DNA of 64,000 nucleotides from Chitinophaga pinensis (GTDB lineage: Bacteria > Bacteroidota > Bacteroidia > UBA7662): positions 124,001 through 188,000 of the forward strand of contig CAMCHJ010000001.1 in assembly GCA_945874665.1 (NCBI GenBank), given 5' to 3'. This document shows, piece by piece, positions 34,305 through 43,320 of the stretch (position 1 is the first letter of the stretch; each line of letters begins with the position of its first letter). The notes beneath the pieces are model-generated. The model was not told the origin of the DNA and ran no database searches. It saw only the letters and a list, made by a program, of their open reading frames with translations. The translations under genes were made by a program, and so were the position numbers.

Positions 34305-35870
34305 ATGCCTCACAATAAAATGTTTGGGCCCAACCTGAAGTATGACATTCCGGCGGGCTTGGTGGTTTTTTTAGTTGCCCTCCCGCTCTGTTTGGGCATT
34401 GCGCTCGCCTCCGGCGCACCTCTTTTTTCGGGCGTGATAGCCGGCGTAGTTGGCGGCTTGATTGTTGGCCCCTTGAGCGGCTCGCAGCTAAGTGTTAGCG
34501 GTCCCGCCGCCGGCCTCACCGTTATTGTACTCAGCGCCATCGCCAGTTTAGGTTCGTTCGAAGCGTTTTTGAGCGCGGTGATCCTGGCGGGCGCTATTCA
34601 AATTGCGCTGGGTTATGCCCGTGCAGGCCTCATCGGCTATTATTTTCCTTCTACCGTTATCAAAGGCATGCTGGCGGGCATTGGTGTAATCCTTATTTTG
34701 AAACAAATTCCACATGCGCTGGGCTTCGACGAGAGCAGTATGGGCTCGGTGGCTTTTGGCGAAAAAAACAACACCAACACCTTCACGGAGCTTTGGCAAG
34801 CACTTACTAATGCCAATATAGGCGCGCTGGTGATTGCGTTAACCTCCATTTTTCTCCTGATTTTATGGAATAACCAAAGGCTGAAGCGCTTTTGGCTGTT
34901 TAAGTTTGTGCCTGGACCGCTGCTCGTGGTGCTGGTTAGCACCTTGCTCAATGAGTTATTTGTGGTATTTGCCCCGGCCTTGGCTTTGAGCAATAATCAC
35001 CTTGTTAACATCCCCCTGCTTTTTGGCGAGGGGGCGAACCATGTGCAGCTGAGTCCCGACTGGTCGGCCTTCAGCAAACAAACTACCTGGATGGTTGCCG
35101 GCACCATGGCCATTGTAGCCAGCTTGGAGTCGCTGCTGAGCTTAGAGGCCTCTGATAAACTCGACCCTTACAAGCGAACGAGTCCACCCAACCGCGAACT
35201 CAAAGCTCAAGGCGTAGGCAACATCATCAGCGGTTTGCTCGGCGGCCTGCCTGTTACCGCGGTCATTGTACGCTCCTCAGCCAACGTTACCGCGGGCGCC
35301 CGCACCCGTATTTCTGCCATTTCGCATGGTTTGTTTATGGCGGGATTTGTGCTTTTAACGCCACAGCTTTTGAATCACATTCCGTTGGCAGGACTTGCCT
35401 CAATTTTGCTTTACATCGGCTATAAATTATCTACCGTGGGCCTATACAAAGGCATGTACCGATTGGGGTGGCCACAGTTTTTGCCCTTCCTCACTACGGT
35501 GCTGGCCATTGTATTTACCGATTTGCTCACGGGCATCGCCATTGGTTTGATAGTGGCCGTCTTCTTTATCTTGAGAAATAATTATAATAATGCCTTTGTA
35601 CTTACCAAAGAACAGGCAAGCGATGGCAATAAAGGGCTATTCAAACTCTCTTTATCACAAGAAGTGAGCTACCTCAACAAAGGAGCGATTGCCAAATTTT
35701 TGCAAGAGGTGCCCTTACGAAGCCACGTCATTATAGATGGCACCGCCGCTACTTACATCGACCATGATGTGCTGGAGGTAATACAAGATTTCAAAATCAA
35801 TGCGCCATCTCGCGACATTGAACTTACGCTCGTCAACATTCCTGCTGTTGAGCTCATCCAAAACCACTAA
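34305..35870 (+). CDS. SulP-family anion transporter (probable bicarbonate or sulfate permease)
   Basis: 521 residues from the ATG at 34305 (MPHNKMFG). It starts with the SulP signature region DIPAGLVVFLVALPLCLGIALASG, then PLSGSQLSVSGPAAGLTVIV and a membrane core of about 10-14 helices to about residue 430, followed by a short STAS-like cytoplasmic domain (HVIIDGTAATYIDHDVLEVIQDF). SulP proteins move sulfate, bicarbonate or other anions with Na+ or H+. A beta-carbonic anhydrase gene starts nine bases downstream, and such pairs are usually interpreted as bicarbonate systems. Confidence 0.9.
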   Translation: MPHNKMFGPNLKYDIPAGLVVFLVALPLCLGIALASGAPLFSGVIAGVVGGLIVGPLSGSQLSVSGPAAGLTVIVLSAIASLGSFEAFLSAVILAGAIQIALGYARAGLIGYYFPSTVIKGMLAGIGVILILKQIPHALGFDESSMGSVAFGEKNNTNTFTELWQALTNANIGALVIALTSIFLLILWNNQRLKRFWLFKFVPGPLLVVLVSTLLNELFVVFAPALALSNNHLVNIPLLFGEGANHVQLSPDWSAFSKQTTWMVAGTMAIVASLESLLSLEASDKLDPYKRTSPPNRELKAQGVGNIISGLLGGLPVTAVIVRSSANVTAGARTRISAISHGLFMAGFVLLTPQLLNHIPLAGLASILLYIGYKLSTVGLYKGMYRLGWPQFLPFLTTVLAIVFTDLLTGIAIGLIVAVFFILRNNYNNAFVLTKEQASDGNKGLFKLSLSQEVSYLNKGAIAKFLQEVPLRSHVIIDGTAATYIDHDVLEVIQDFKINAPSRDIELTLVNIPAVELIQNH

Positions 35871-35879
35871 AAAAACACC

Positions 35880-36515
35880 ATGTTAGCATCTTATAACCGT
35901 TTAATCACCAACAACGCCAATTGGGCCAAGGAAAAACTCGCCAACGACCCTGAATATTTCAAAAAACTATCCCTGCGGCAAACACCTGAGTTTTTGTGGG
36001 TGGGCTGTAGCGACAGTCGTGTGCCCGCCAACGAAATTACCGGCACCGATCCTGGGGAGATTTTTGTGCACCGCAACATTGCCAATATGGTGGTGCATAC
36101 CGACTTCAACTTCCTCTCGGTATTGCAGTACGCCGTAGAAGTGCTCCACGTGAAACACATCATCGTTTGCGGCCATTACGGCTGCGGCGGGGTAATTGCG
36201 GCCATGGGGCGCAACGATACCGGTCTGGTAAACAAATGGCTCCGCAACATCAAAGAGGTGTACGAAAAGCACCACCTCGAACTAGAGGCCATTGAAGATG
36301 AAAAAGCACGGAGCAATCGCCTTGTGGAACTCAATGTAGAAGAGCAGGTACGAAACCTCGCCAAGACCAGCATCGTACAAAAGGCTTGGAAAAACCGCAC
36401 TTTACAGATCCACGGTTGGGTGTACGGCTTAGACACCGGCCAAATCAAAGACTTGCATGTGATGATGCACGAGATTGAGGACTTGGAACCTATTTTCAGG
36501 TACGACAACTTGTAA
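35880..36515 (+). CDS. can: Beta-class carbonic anhydrase
   Basis: 211 residues. Zinc ligands Cys43 (VGCSDSRVPA), His99 and Cys102 (CGHYGCGG), with the Asp45-Arg47 dyad that gates the zinc, are all in place. It interconverts CO2 and bicarbonate in the cytoplasm. It is nine bases from the SulP transporter gene on the same strand, so the two are very likely one operon for bicarbonate supply or pH balance. A strong bidirectional terminator follows. Confidence 0.95.
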   Translation: MLASYNRLITNNANWAKEKLANDPEYFKKLSLRQTPEFLWVGCSDSRVPANEITGTDPGEIFVHRNIANMVVHTDFNFLSVLQYAVEVLHVKHIIVCGHYGCGGVIAAMGRNDTGLVNKWLRNIKEVYEKHHLELEAIEDEKARSNRLVELNVEEQVRNLAKTSIVQKAWKNRTLQIHGWVYGLDTGQIKDLHVMMHEIEDLEPIFRYDNL

Positions 36516-36518
36516 CGT

Positions 36519-36553
36519 AAAGAGGGGCATTTCTAATCGGAATGCCCCTCTTT
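36519..36553. terminator. Bidirectional Rho-independent terminator
   Basis: A perfect 13-bp stem, AAAGAGGGGCATT (36519-36531) and AATGCCCCTCTTT (36541-36553), with a 9-base loop. A/T tails on both sides allow it to end both the carbonic anhydrase transcript and the convergent amidohydrolase transcript. Confidence 0.9.
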
Positions 36554-36571
36554 AATTAAAAAACGCTTTTA

Positions 36572-39500
36572 TCAGTGGCTATGTGCGGCCTCGCCCATAT
36601 CGCCCAGCGTTTCGCAATGCCACTCTGGCGCTACCATCATCACCGGCTTGCTGGTTTTTTTACCTGCTTTTTTGGCATCTAGCATCTTTTCTATCAAGCG
36701 CTGGCGCTCTTTATCGAGGGCTGCGCGCTGCTCAGCATCACGGGAAGCATCGAAATACGCTACTCCATCTACCAAAGTGAGCACCGGCTTGCTGTACATG
36801 CTCAACGGATGGGCGTTCCACAGCACCAAATCGGCCTGTTTGCCCACTTTGATGCTGCCTGTGAAGGCATCGGCGCGCAGGGCTTTGGCTGGGTTGATGG
36901 TGACCATTTTGAGGGCTTCCACCTCGCTCATGCCACCATACTTCACGGTTTTAGCGGCTTCTTGGTTGAGACGCCGAGCCATTTCGGCATCATCGGAGTT
37001 GATGACCACATTTAAGCCCACGCGGTTCATGATGGCGGCGTTGTGGGGAATGGCATCGATTACTTCGTATTTATAGGCCCACCAGTCGGCAAACGTACTG
37101 GCATTAGACCCATGCGCCAGCATTTTATCGGCCACCTTATAGCCTTCGAGGATGTGAGTGAAGGTGTTTACTTTGAAGCCCAGTGAATCACCGGCTTTCA
37201 TGAGCATGTTAATTTCGCTTTGCACATAGCTGTGGCAGGTAATAAAACGCTGCTGTTTCATTATCTCCACAATGGCATCCAACGATAAGTCGCGACGGGT
37301 GGCGGTAGGATTGGCTTTGAGCGCTGCTTCGTAGTCCCGCGCCCGCAAAAAGCCGTCGTGCATCACCTGCTCCACACCCATGCGGGTTTGCGGGAAGCGC
37401 GAGGTATTGCGGTCGCCCCAATTCGACTGCTTCACATTTTCGCCCAAGGCAAATTTGATGTAGCCGGGAGCTTCTTTGAATTTGAGCTCCTCGGGATTTG
37501 TTACGCCCCAGCGCAACTTAATAAACTGCGCTTGGCCGCCAATGCTGTTGGCCGAGCCATGCAACAAATTGCTCGAGGTTACGCCACCGGCGAGTTGGCG
37601 GTAGATGTTTACGTCGTCGGGGTTAAGGGCATCGCCGATGCGCACCTCCGAGGTGATGCTGCGTGTGCCTTCGTTTACGCCGCGGGTAATGGCTATGTGA
37701 CTGTGCTCGTCGATTAAACCTGGGGTGAGGTGCATATTGCTGCCATCGATTTCACGCACCGCACCGGCCTTGCCAAAGATGGCTGCGCCGATGTTGGCGC
37801 CTACGGCTACAATCTTGCCGTCCCTCACCGCTACATCAGTCTTTTCGAGCACCCCAGCTTCGTCGCTGGTCCATACGGTAGCGCCTTTAATCAGCATGTT
37901 TTCCGCTTTTGGTAAACTTAACTGGCCCAAATCGGTAAAAGGAAAGCGCATCGCGCCAACAGTAACCGCTTCTTTGGTGGGTTTTTCTTTCGCTTTTTCA
38001 GTGTGTGTAGCTACTTGGAGGAGCTCCATCGAGGTTAGTTGGCCTTCTTGTTCACTAAAACTGCCCTGAAACCCGGTTCCCTTGCGCCACAAGCTGAAGC
38101 GCAGCAATTGCCCGTCTTTCAACTTGGTGTCGCGCACCCAAGCATTTACAAAATCGCCTTGCAGCTCCCATTTAAACTTCACGGTTGTGCTGTCGTTTAT
38201 CCGCAAACTGGCCTCTGGTGCACTGGCTTTGCCTTTGATCACCAAGGTATCGCCGTCTAAGGCACCGCCTTTAAACACATAGGTACCGCGCATTTCTCCC
38301 TTTTCGGGGAAGGCCTGCTGCTCATACTTCTTGCCCAATACCCAAGTTTGGTATATTTCATTGTCGGGCGCAAACAACGGCTCACTACAAACGATAAAAT
38401 TGGCCAAAGCACCCTTTACCAGCTGTCCCAACAGCTTTTCGGCCTTCAACAACCGCGCAGGTGCCAGGGTAAGGGCTTCGAGGGCGGCGGCCTCCGACAA
38501 ACCATAATCGATGGCCAAGCGCATATTGGGCAATAAGTCGCCCATATTTTTCAAATCAGCCGAAGTCACCGCAAAAGGCACCCCAGCTTTGTGCAGTGCG
38601 GCCAAATTGCCCGGAGCGAGCTCCCAGTGGAGCATTTGGGCCAAGCTTACATCGCGGGCGTCGAGCGGATCTTCCACATCAAACGCATCTGGAAAATTTA
38701 CGGGCACCAACAAAGGTGTTTTGGCAGCTTTTACCGCATCGAGGTATTGGTATTCGTCGCCATGGCCCTTTACCACATAATTTACGCCGAACTCCGCGCC
38801 CAATTTTTGAACACGCAGCAAGTCATATTTCATGCTGGTCTCAAAAATTTGTGGCAGATCGGCATTTGATAGCAAGGCCTCTAGAGTCAAATCATGGAGC
38901 TGCAAACTGCTTTTATTGGCCTGGTACCAACGGGAGTCGTAGTAGGTTTGGCGCAGCAAAGCAATGCTGCCCATGAGCGAAGAGGGATAATCTTGCGTGC
39001 TGCTACCCTTGTCAAAGCTAAAGTGCGCACTGAGTTGCGGCACCAACAATTGCTGGTTGTCGCTGCCCTCGCCGGTGGCCACCAAAGCGCCCGTTCCCCG
39101 CGCAATGCCATCTTGCACATGGGTAGCAACAGCGCCGTAGCCGTTTTTACGCCATTTTTCGGCAGCTTTGGCATCTACCTGAAAGGCTGCTGCAGCTTGT
39201 TGATCGGCACGAATGGCATCGTTAGCGGTGTAAGCCCCGCCGCGGGAGGGCGTAAGCTGTGGACCGCCGCCGCGGTTCCGTTCGCTTTTGCTTTTGGGGA
39301 TGCCGTATTCGCCGTAAGGCTCTACAAAGGCGGGATAAATGTATTTTCCTTGCAAATCGAGCAGCTGCGCATCTACTGGCTGAGCGATGGTTTTGGCAAT
39401 TTCTACCACTTTGCCATCACGAATGAGCATCATGCCGCCTTCAAGCAATTTACCTGGCCGGGTAACAATGTTGGCGTTAGTGAGGAGCCATGCCGTTGGA

Positions 39501-39598
39501 CGCTCGTCTTGCACGCCGTTAAACGGAAAATGAGGCTGGGCAACAGTCCTGTAAGCGAGGCCGCTCAATAGGAACAAGAGGATTATAATTTTCTTCAT
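36572..39598 (-). CDS. Exported tandem amidohydrolase-family protein
   Basis: 1008 residues from the ATG at 39598 (MKKIIILLFLLSGLAYR), with a signal peptide (about 1-21). It contains two amidohydrolase modules. The first (about 35-450) has the beta-sandwich start WLLTNANIVTRPG and the end GALANFIVCSEPLF, but in place of the metal-binding HxH it reads FVEPYGEYG, so it is probably inactive. The second (about 590-980) has LTPGLIDEHSHIA with the HxH pair, later His in TCHSYVQ and THILEGY, and the metal Asp in NSDDAEMARR. Relatives are annotated as imidazolonepropionase-like or prolidase-like hydrolases. The substrate, probably a periplasmic dipeptide or cyclic amide, is unknown. A His-containing tail (AAHSH) closes the protein. 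Confidence 0.82.
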   Translation of the reverse strand: MKKIIILLFLLSGLAYRTVAQPHFPFNGVQDERPTAWLLTNANIVTRPGKLLEGGMMLIRDGKVVEIAKTIAQPVDAQLLDLQGKYIYPAFVEPYGEYGIPKSKSERNRGGGPQLTPSRGGAYTANDAIRADQQAAAAFQVDAKAAEKWRKNGYGAVATHVQDGIARGTGALVATGEGSDNQQLLVPQLSAHFSFDKGSSTQDYPSSLMGSIALLRQTYYDSRWYQANKSSLQLHDLTLEALLSNADLPQIFETSMKYDLLRVQKLGAEFGVNYVVKGHGDEYQYLDAVKAAKTPLLVPVNFPDAFDVEDPLDARDVSLAQMLHWELAPGNLAALHKAGVPFAVTSADLKNMGDLLPNMRLAIDYGLSEAAALEALTLAPARLLKAEKLLGQLVKGALANFIVCSEPLFAPDNEIYQTWVLGKKYEQQAFPEKGEMRGTYVFKGGALDGDTLVIKGKASAPEASLRINDSTTVKFKWELQGDFVNAWVRDTKLKDGQLLRFSLWRKGTGFQGSFSEQEGQLTSMELLQVATHTEKAKEKPTKEAVTVGAMRFPFTDLGQLSLPKAENMLIKGATVWTSDEAGVLEKTDVAVRDGKIVAVGANIGAAIFGKAGAVREIDGSNMHLTPGLIDEHSHIAITRGVNEGTRSITSEVRIGDALNPDDVNIYRQLAGGVTSSNLLHGSANSIGGQAQFIKLRWGVTNPEELKFKEAPGYIKFALGENVKQSNWGDRNTSRFPQTRMGVEQVMHDGFLRARDYEAALKANPTATRRDLSLDAIVEIMKQQRFITCHSYVQSEINMLMKAGDSLGFKVNTFTHILEGYKVADKMLAHGSNASTFADWWAYKYEVIDAIPHNAAIMNRVGLNVVINSDDAEMARRLNQEAAKTVKYGGMSEVEALKMVTINPAKALRADAFTGSIKVGKQADLVLWNAHPLSMYSKPVLTLVDGVAYFDASRDAEQRAALDKERQRLIEKMLDAKKAGKKTSKPVMMVAPEWHCETLGDMGEAAHSH

Positions 39599-39641
39599 CA
39601 GATATGTAGTAATATTGTTGGCGCGCAGGCCAGCAACAAAT

Positions 39642-40451
39642 ATGCTTAAAAAATCCAGCTTTAAAAACGTCCCGCTAAATTGGCTTTCCCTTGGCGAAGG
39701 CACTGCTGTGGTTTTGCTCCACGGATTTACCGAAACCCACGAGGCTTGGCAAGCTACCGCAACGGCTTTGGCTACTAGGTATAAAGTGCTGGCGCCCGAC
39801 TTACCCGGCTCGGGCGGCACAGGTTTGGCTGGCGACAGCAGTGCCGACATGCCTTTTATGGCCGACTGCGTTTGGGCCATGCTGGCGGCCGAAAACATCG
39901 ACAAAGCGGTGCTGGTGGGCCATTCGATGGGTGGTTATGTGGCGCTGGAGATGTTGGCGCAGCAACCCGAACGGGTACTCGGCATTGGCTTGGTGCATTC
40001 GCATCCTTTGGGAGATGATGAAGGAAAAAAGGTCAACCGCGACCGCACCGTGGCGCTGATAGAAAGCCGGGGCAGCAAACATTTTTTGCATGGGTTCATC
40101 CCAAATTTATTTGCGGAGGACAACCGAAAACGTTTGGCGCGACTCATTGCCAAGCTTGAAACGCAAGCCGCCGAGCAAAGTGTGCTGGCCTATGTGGCCC
40201 AAACCAAGGGCATGCGCAACCGCCCTGAGCGCCTCACGCTGCTTCAAAGCAGTGTTTTACCAAAATTGGTGGTGCTCGGCAGCGGCGACCCCATCCTCCC
40301 GCAAAGCGTGGGTTTAAGCTTTGCCGCGCAACTCGACAATTGCCAATTGGAGCTTTTGCCGGAGGCAGGACACATGGGCATGTACGAGTGCCCAGAAAAA
40401 ATGGTAGAAATACTGCGCGAATTCCTCATTTTTGTAGCTCTTAAAAACTGA
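39642..40451 (+). CDS. Alpha/beta-fold hydrolase
   Basis: 269 residues from the ATG at 39642 (MLKKSSFKNVPLNW). VVLLHGFTETHEAW is the oxyanion loop, GHSMGG the nucleophile elbow (about Ser97), LGSGDPILP holds the likely acidic residue and EAGHMGMYE the catalytic His. It is a generic serine hydrolase without a lid insertion of note, and the substrate cannot be predicted. It is divergent from the amidohydrolase gene (43 bases between starts) and lies five bases before the cytochrome gene. Confidence 0.8.
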   Translation: MLKKSSFKNVPLNWLSLGEGTAVVLLHGFTETHEAWQATATALATRYKVLAPDLPGSGGTGLAGDSSADMPFMADCVWAMLAAENIDKAVLVGHSMGGYVALEMLAQQPERVLGIGLVHSHPLGDDEGKKVNRDRTVALIESRGSKHFLHGFIPNLFAEDNRKRLARLIAKLETQAAEQSVLAYVAQTKGMRNRPERLTLLQSSVLPKLVVLGSGDPILPQSVGLSFAAQLDNCQLELLPEAGHMGMYECPEKMVEILREFLIFVALKN

Positions 40452-40456
40452 TTCTT

Positions 40457-41146
40457 ATGTACACAGGCATACTTCATTCCCATACCTTGGTGGTAGTACT
40501 TTTTGTACTGCTGTACCTCATCAAAACCATTTTACTGTTTACCAGCGAAAGCAAGCTGGCGGCTTTTACCAAGCGCACCAAAATTGCTGAGATGGTTATC
40601 AGCACCTTGTTTTTACTTACTGGCGTGTATTTGGCCTTCAACGCGCCTAGCGTAGGGGTTGGTAACTGGTTTTGGATTAAAATGGCTGCTGTTTTTGCCT
40701 CTATTCCTGTGGCCATCATTGCTTTCAAGCGCAAAATCAAACCTTTGGCTTTGTTGGCGATGGCGTTGATGTTGTATGCGTACGGCGTTTCGGAGACCAA
40801 AAGCCCAAAAATGAACAAAGCCGATTATTTTAGTCAGTTGGCGGGCCCCGGCAAACTGGCCGTCGACCAATTCGACCCAATGAGCGATACATATGATATT
40901 GTGTATCATGGTCAGGCCCTTTACATCAACAATTGTGTGGTTTGTCACGGCGAAGACGGCGCCCTCGGTGCTGGCGGTTCTAAAAACTTGCAGCTGAGCA
41001 TGAAAGACAAAAACGAAATGGCCACCATCATTCTCAATGGCAAAAACGGCATGCCGGCGTTTAAAGGCTACCTCAGCAACGAAGAAGTAATGGCGACGGT
41101 GGCTTACATCAAAACCAAATTTGGCGGCGGGGTTAATCCGCATTAA
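40457..41146 (+). CDS. Membrane protein with SirB2-like N-terminus and C-terminal cytochrome c domain
   Basis: 229 residues. Four hydrophobic helices (about 5-25, 43-62, 70-88, 93-110) resemble the small SirB family (HSHTLVVVLFVLLYLIKTILLF, FWIKMAAVFASIPV). A linker leads to a mono-heme cytochrome c domain (about 145-225) with CVVCHGEDG and a distal Met in GMPAFKGYL. The heme would face the periplasm, anchored by the helices, as a possible electron shuttle of the respiratory chain. The partner oxidase is not in the window. Confidence 0.82.
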   Translation: MYTGILHSHTLVVVLFVLLYLIKTILLFTSESKLAAFTKRTKIAEMVISTLFLLTGVYLAFNAPSVGVGNWFWIKMAAVFASIPVAIIAFKRKIKPLALLAMALMLYAYGVSETKSPKMNKADYFSQLAGPGKLAVDQFDPMSDTYDIVYHGQALYINNCVVCHGEDGALGAGGSKNLQLSMKDKNEMATIILNGKNGMPAFKGYLSNEEVMATVAYIKTKFGGGVNPH

Positions 41147-41167
41147 GGAGCAATACGCCGTTCCAAT

Positions 41168-41199
41168 AAAAAAGCCCGACTTTGCAGTCGGGCTTTTTT
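41168..41199. terminator. Bidirectional terminator between the cytochrome gene and tRNA-Leu
   Basis: A perfect 14-bp stem, AAAAAAGCCCGACT (41168-41181) and AGTCGGGCTTTTTT (41186-41199), with loop TTGC. It ends the cytochrome transcript on the plus strand and the tRNA transcript on the minus strand, beginning one base after the tRNA. Confidence 0.93.
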
Positions 41200-41200
41200 G

Positions 41201-41282
41201 TGCCGATGGCCGGAGTCGAACCGGCATGTCTCGCGACACACGCCTCTGAAACGTGCGTGTCTACCAATTTCACCACATCGGC
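41201..41282 (-). tRNA. tRNA-Leu (anticodon CAG)
   Basis: 82 bases. The acceptor stem GCCGATG pairs with CATCGGC and the discriminator is A. The D-arm reads GTGAAATTGGTAGAC, as in class II leucine tRNAs. The anticodon stem CACGT/GCGTG encloses loop TTCAGAG, giving CAG. The long variable arm TGTC-GCGA-GACA is typical for Leu. The T-arm is GCCGG TTCGAGT CCGGC. No CCA is encoded, so it must be added by the nucleotidyltransferase. Confidence 0.96.
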
Positions 41283-41430
41283 GGTGGTTTGAAACGCTTT
41301 TCAGCGCTCAATGGCCAAAGATAAGGGCTTTTTTAACGCCTGCAACCGGATGCATTTGAAGATTTCAGCGCCTTTTTCGCAAAAAGCTTTCTTTTTCGTC
41401 CTGCTTGCTTCGCTTAGCAATGTGGCTGGT

Positions 41431-41438
41431 TATCTTTG
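41431..41438 (+). promoter_or_regulatory. -7 box (TAnnTTTG) directly before the M16 peptidase start
   Basis: TATCTTTG matches the Bacteroidota -7 consensus, six bases before the ATG at 41445. A TTG at 41405-41407 is a possible -33 element with a 23-base spacer. The mRNA would be leaderless or nearly so. Confidence 0.55.
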
Positions 41439-41444
41439 CAGGCA

Positions 41445-42674
41445 ATGGACCACCTGCTCATTCGGCTCAACAATGGCATGCACCTGCTTTACAAGCAAGT
41501 AGCAGGCACTGAAATTGCCCATGCTGGCTTTGTGGTGAATGCTGGGAGTCGCGACGAACACGAAAACGAATGGGGCCTGGCGCACTTCCTCGAGCACATG
41601 CTCTTTAAAGGCACCCAAAAACGCAAAGCCTTCCACGTGCTCTCCCGCCTCGACGCGGTAGGGGGAGATTTAAACGCTTACACTTCCCGCGAGCGCACCT
41701 CGGTGCACGCCTCTTTCCGCCAGGTGCACTTTGCAAGGGCTTTTGAGCTGCTCGCCGACATCTTCATGAACCCCAGCTTCCCCCAAAAAGAGCTAGAGCG
41801 CGAAAAACAGGTGGTTTTAGAGGAAATTCGCATGTACCAAGACGAGCACGACGAAAGCATTTTAGATGATTTCGAAAGTTTGGTGTACCGCGATAAGCCC
41901 CTCGGCCGACCGATACTCGGCAGCGAAGAAACCGTGCGCAAAATCACCCGCCAAAACTTAGTTGATTTCCAAAACCGCAACTACGGCGCTGATAACACCA
42001 TTTTTGCCTATGTTGGACCCATGCCTTGGAAGGCTTTCGAACGCAAGGTGCGTCCCGTTTTAGAAGCCTACGCCAACTTCCAACAGCCCGTGCAGCGGCT
42101 CGGCGATTTCCAATACAAGCCCTTTTACAAAGAATTCGACAAACCCGCCTCCACTGCCTATGTGGTGATGGGTAACCAGGCATATCCTGCCAACGACACC
42201 AAGCGACTTGGTTTGCTCATGCTCAACAACATGCTGGGCGGCGACAATATGAACTCGCGCCTCAACATGAGCGTGCGCGAGCGCAACGGCTTGGTGTATG
42301 GCATCGAATCGAACTATACCCCTTACTCCGATACTGGCTTGTTTTTCATCTATTTCAGCGCTGAAGCGGGCAATCAAAAGCGTGTGCGGCGTTTGGTGGA
42401 GATAGAATTGGCCAAATTCAGGCAAAAACGCCTCGGGAATATGCAGCTGCACATGGCCAAGCAGCAATTTATCAGTAGGATGTTAATGTCGGAAGAAAGC
42501 CGCTCCAGCCTCATGCTGGCCCTCGCCCACGGTTTTTTTGACCATGGCAAAATCGACCGGCTCGACGAGGTGATCAAAAAAGTAGAAGCCCTCGACGGGG
42601 GCGATTTGCTTGACATTGCCAACGAAATTTTCGATCCACAACAGCTCAGCACCATCATTTACAATCCCAAATAG
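41445..42674 (+). CDS. M16-family zinc metallopeptidase
   Basis: 409 residues from the ATG at 41445 (MDHLLIRLNNG). The inverted zinc motif HxxEH is HFLEH at 47-51, and the distal Glu lies in VVLEEIRMYQDEHDE. The C-terminal half is the second M16 lobe with the Arg/Tyr patch (SVRERNGLVYGIESNY) typical of processing-peptidase-like enzymes. No signal peptide is seen, so it is cytoplasmic. It is expected to cleave short peptides. The O-methyltransferase gene follows after two bases. Confidence 0.92.
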   Translation: MDHLLIRLNNGMHLLYKQVAGTEIAHAGFVVNAGSRDEHENEWGLAHFLEHMLFKGTQKRKAFHVLSRLDAVGGDLNAYTSRERTSVHASFRQVHFARAFELLADIFMNPSFPQKELEREKQVVLEEIRMYQDEHDESILDDFESLVYRDKPLGRPILGSEETVRKITRQNLVDFQNRNYGADNTIFAYVGPMPWKAFERKVRPVLEAYANFQQPVQRLGDFQYKPFYKEFDKPASTAYVVMGNQAYPANDTKRLGLLMLNNMLGGDNMNSRLNMSVRERNGLVYGIESNYTPYSDTGLFFIYFSAEAGNQKRVRRLVEIELAKFRQKRLGNMQLHMAKQQFISRMLMSEESRSSLMLALAHGFFDHGKIDRLDEVIKKVEALDGGDLLDIANEIFDPQQLSTIIYNPK

Positions 42675-42676
42675 GC

Positions 42677-43315
42677 ATGGACTTTTTCCCCCACATACTT
42701 ACCCAGTACATTGAGCAGCACAGCAGTGCCGAGGACCCCATTTTAGCGGCCCTCAACCGCGAAACGCACCTCAAGCACCTGCTGCCGCAAATGGTATCGG
42801 GGCACCAGCAAGGCCTGTTTTTAGAACTCGTCAGCAGTATGTTGCGGCCCAAAACCATCCTCGAAATCGGTACTTTCACTGGTTATTCGGCCATTTGTTT
42901 GGCCAAAGGCTTGGCGCCCGGCGGCAAACTCCACACCATCGACATCAACAACGAACTCGAGCCCATTACCAGCAAATATTACGCTTTGAGCGGGATGGCC
43001 GACCGCATTGAACAATATTTTGGCGCTGCCGCCGATATTATACCGGGTTTGGCTGGTACCTTCGATTTGGTTTTTATAGATGCCGACAAAGTAAATTACG
43101 GTCTTTATTACGACCTCATCATCGACCGCGTGCCCACCGGCGGTTTTATATTGGTAGACAATGTGCTGTGGAGCGGCAAAGTGGCCGAAGCGCCCGATAG
43201 CGACAAAGACACCCGTGCCCTGCATGCCTTCAACCAAAAAATAGCCGCCGATGCGCGCGTTACCAAGCTCATCCTCTCGCTCCGCGACGGCATTACCCTC
43301 ATCCGTAAAAATTAA
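42677..43315 (+). CDS. Class I O-methyltransferase (catechol OMT-like)
   Basis: 212 residues. SAM-binding motif ILEIGTFTGYSAICLAKGL is followed by HTIDINNEL, the metal-binding LVFIDADKVNYGLYYD (Asp residues for Mg2+) and ILVDNVLWSGKVAE, which form the YrrM/caffeoyl-CoA and catechol O-methyltransferase pattern. It transfers a methyl group from SAM to a hydroxyl of a small molecule or tRNA; TrmR-like tRNA modification is an alternative. It lies between the peptidase and the glucosaminidase in one operon. Confidence 0.88.
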   Translation: MDFFPHILTQYIEQHSSAEDPILAALNRETHLKHLLPQMVSGHQQGLFLELVSSMLRPKTILEIGTFTGYSAICLAKGLAPGGKLHTIDINNELEPITSKYYALSGMADRIEQYFGAAADIIPGLAGTFDLVFIDADKVNYGLYYDLIIDRVPTGGFILVDNVLWSGKVAEAPDSDKDTRALHAFNQKIAADARVTKLILSLRDGITLIRKN

Positions 43316-43320
43316 GCTCC

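Noticed and set aside
36572-39904. Longer N-terminal extension of the amidohydrolase up to 39904
   Set aside because: The extra 102 residues lie antisense to the divergent hydrolase gene and precede a clear signal peptide at 39598, so the ATG at 39598 is the start.
41311-41502. 63-codon frame beginning between tRNA-Leu and the M16 peptidase
   Set aside because: It overlaps the peptidase start and its -7 promoter box; the peptidase frame is clearly the real one.
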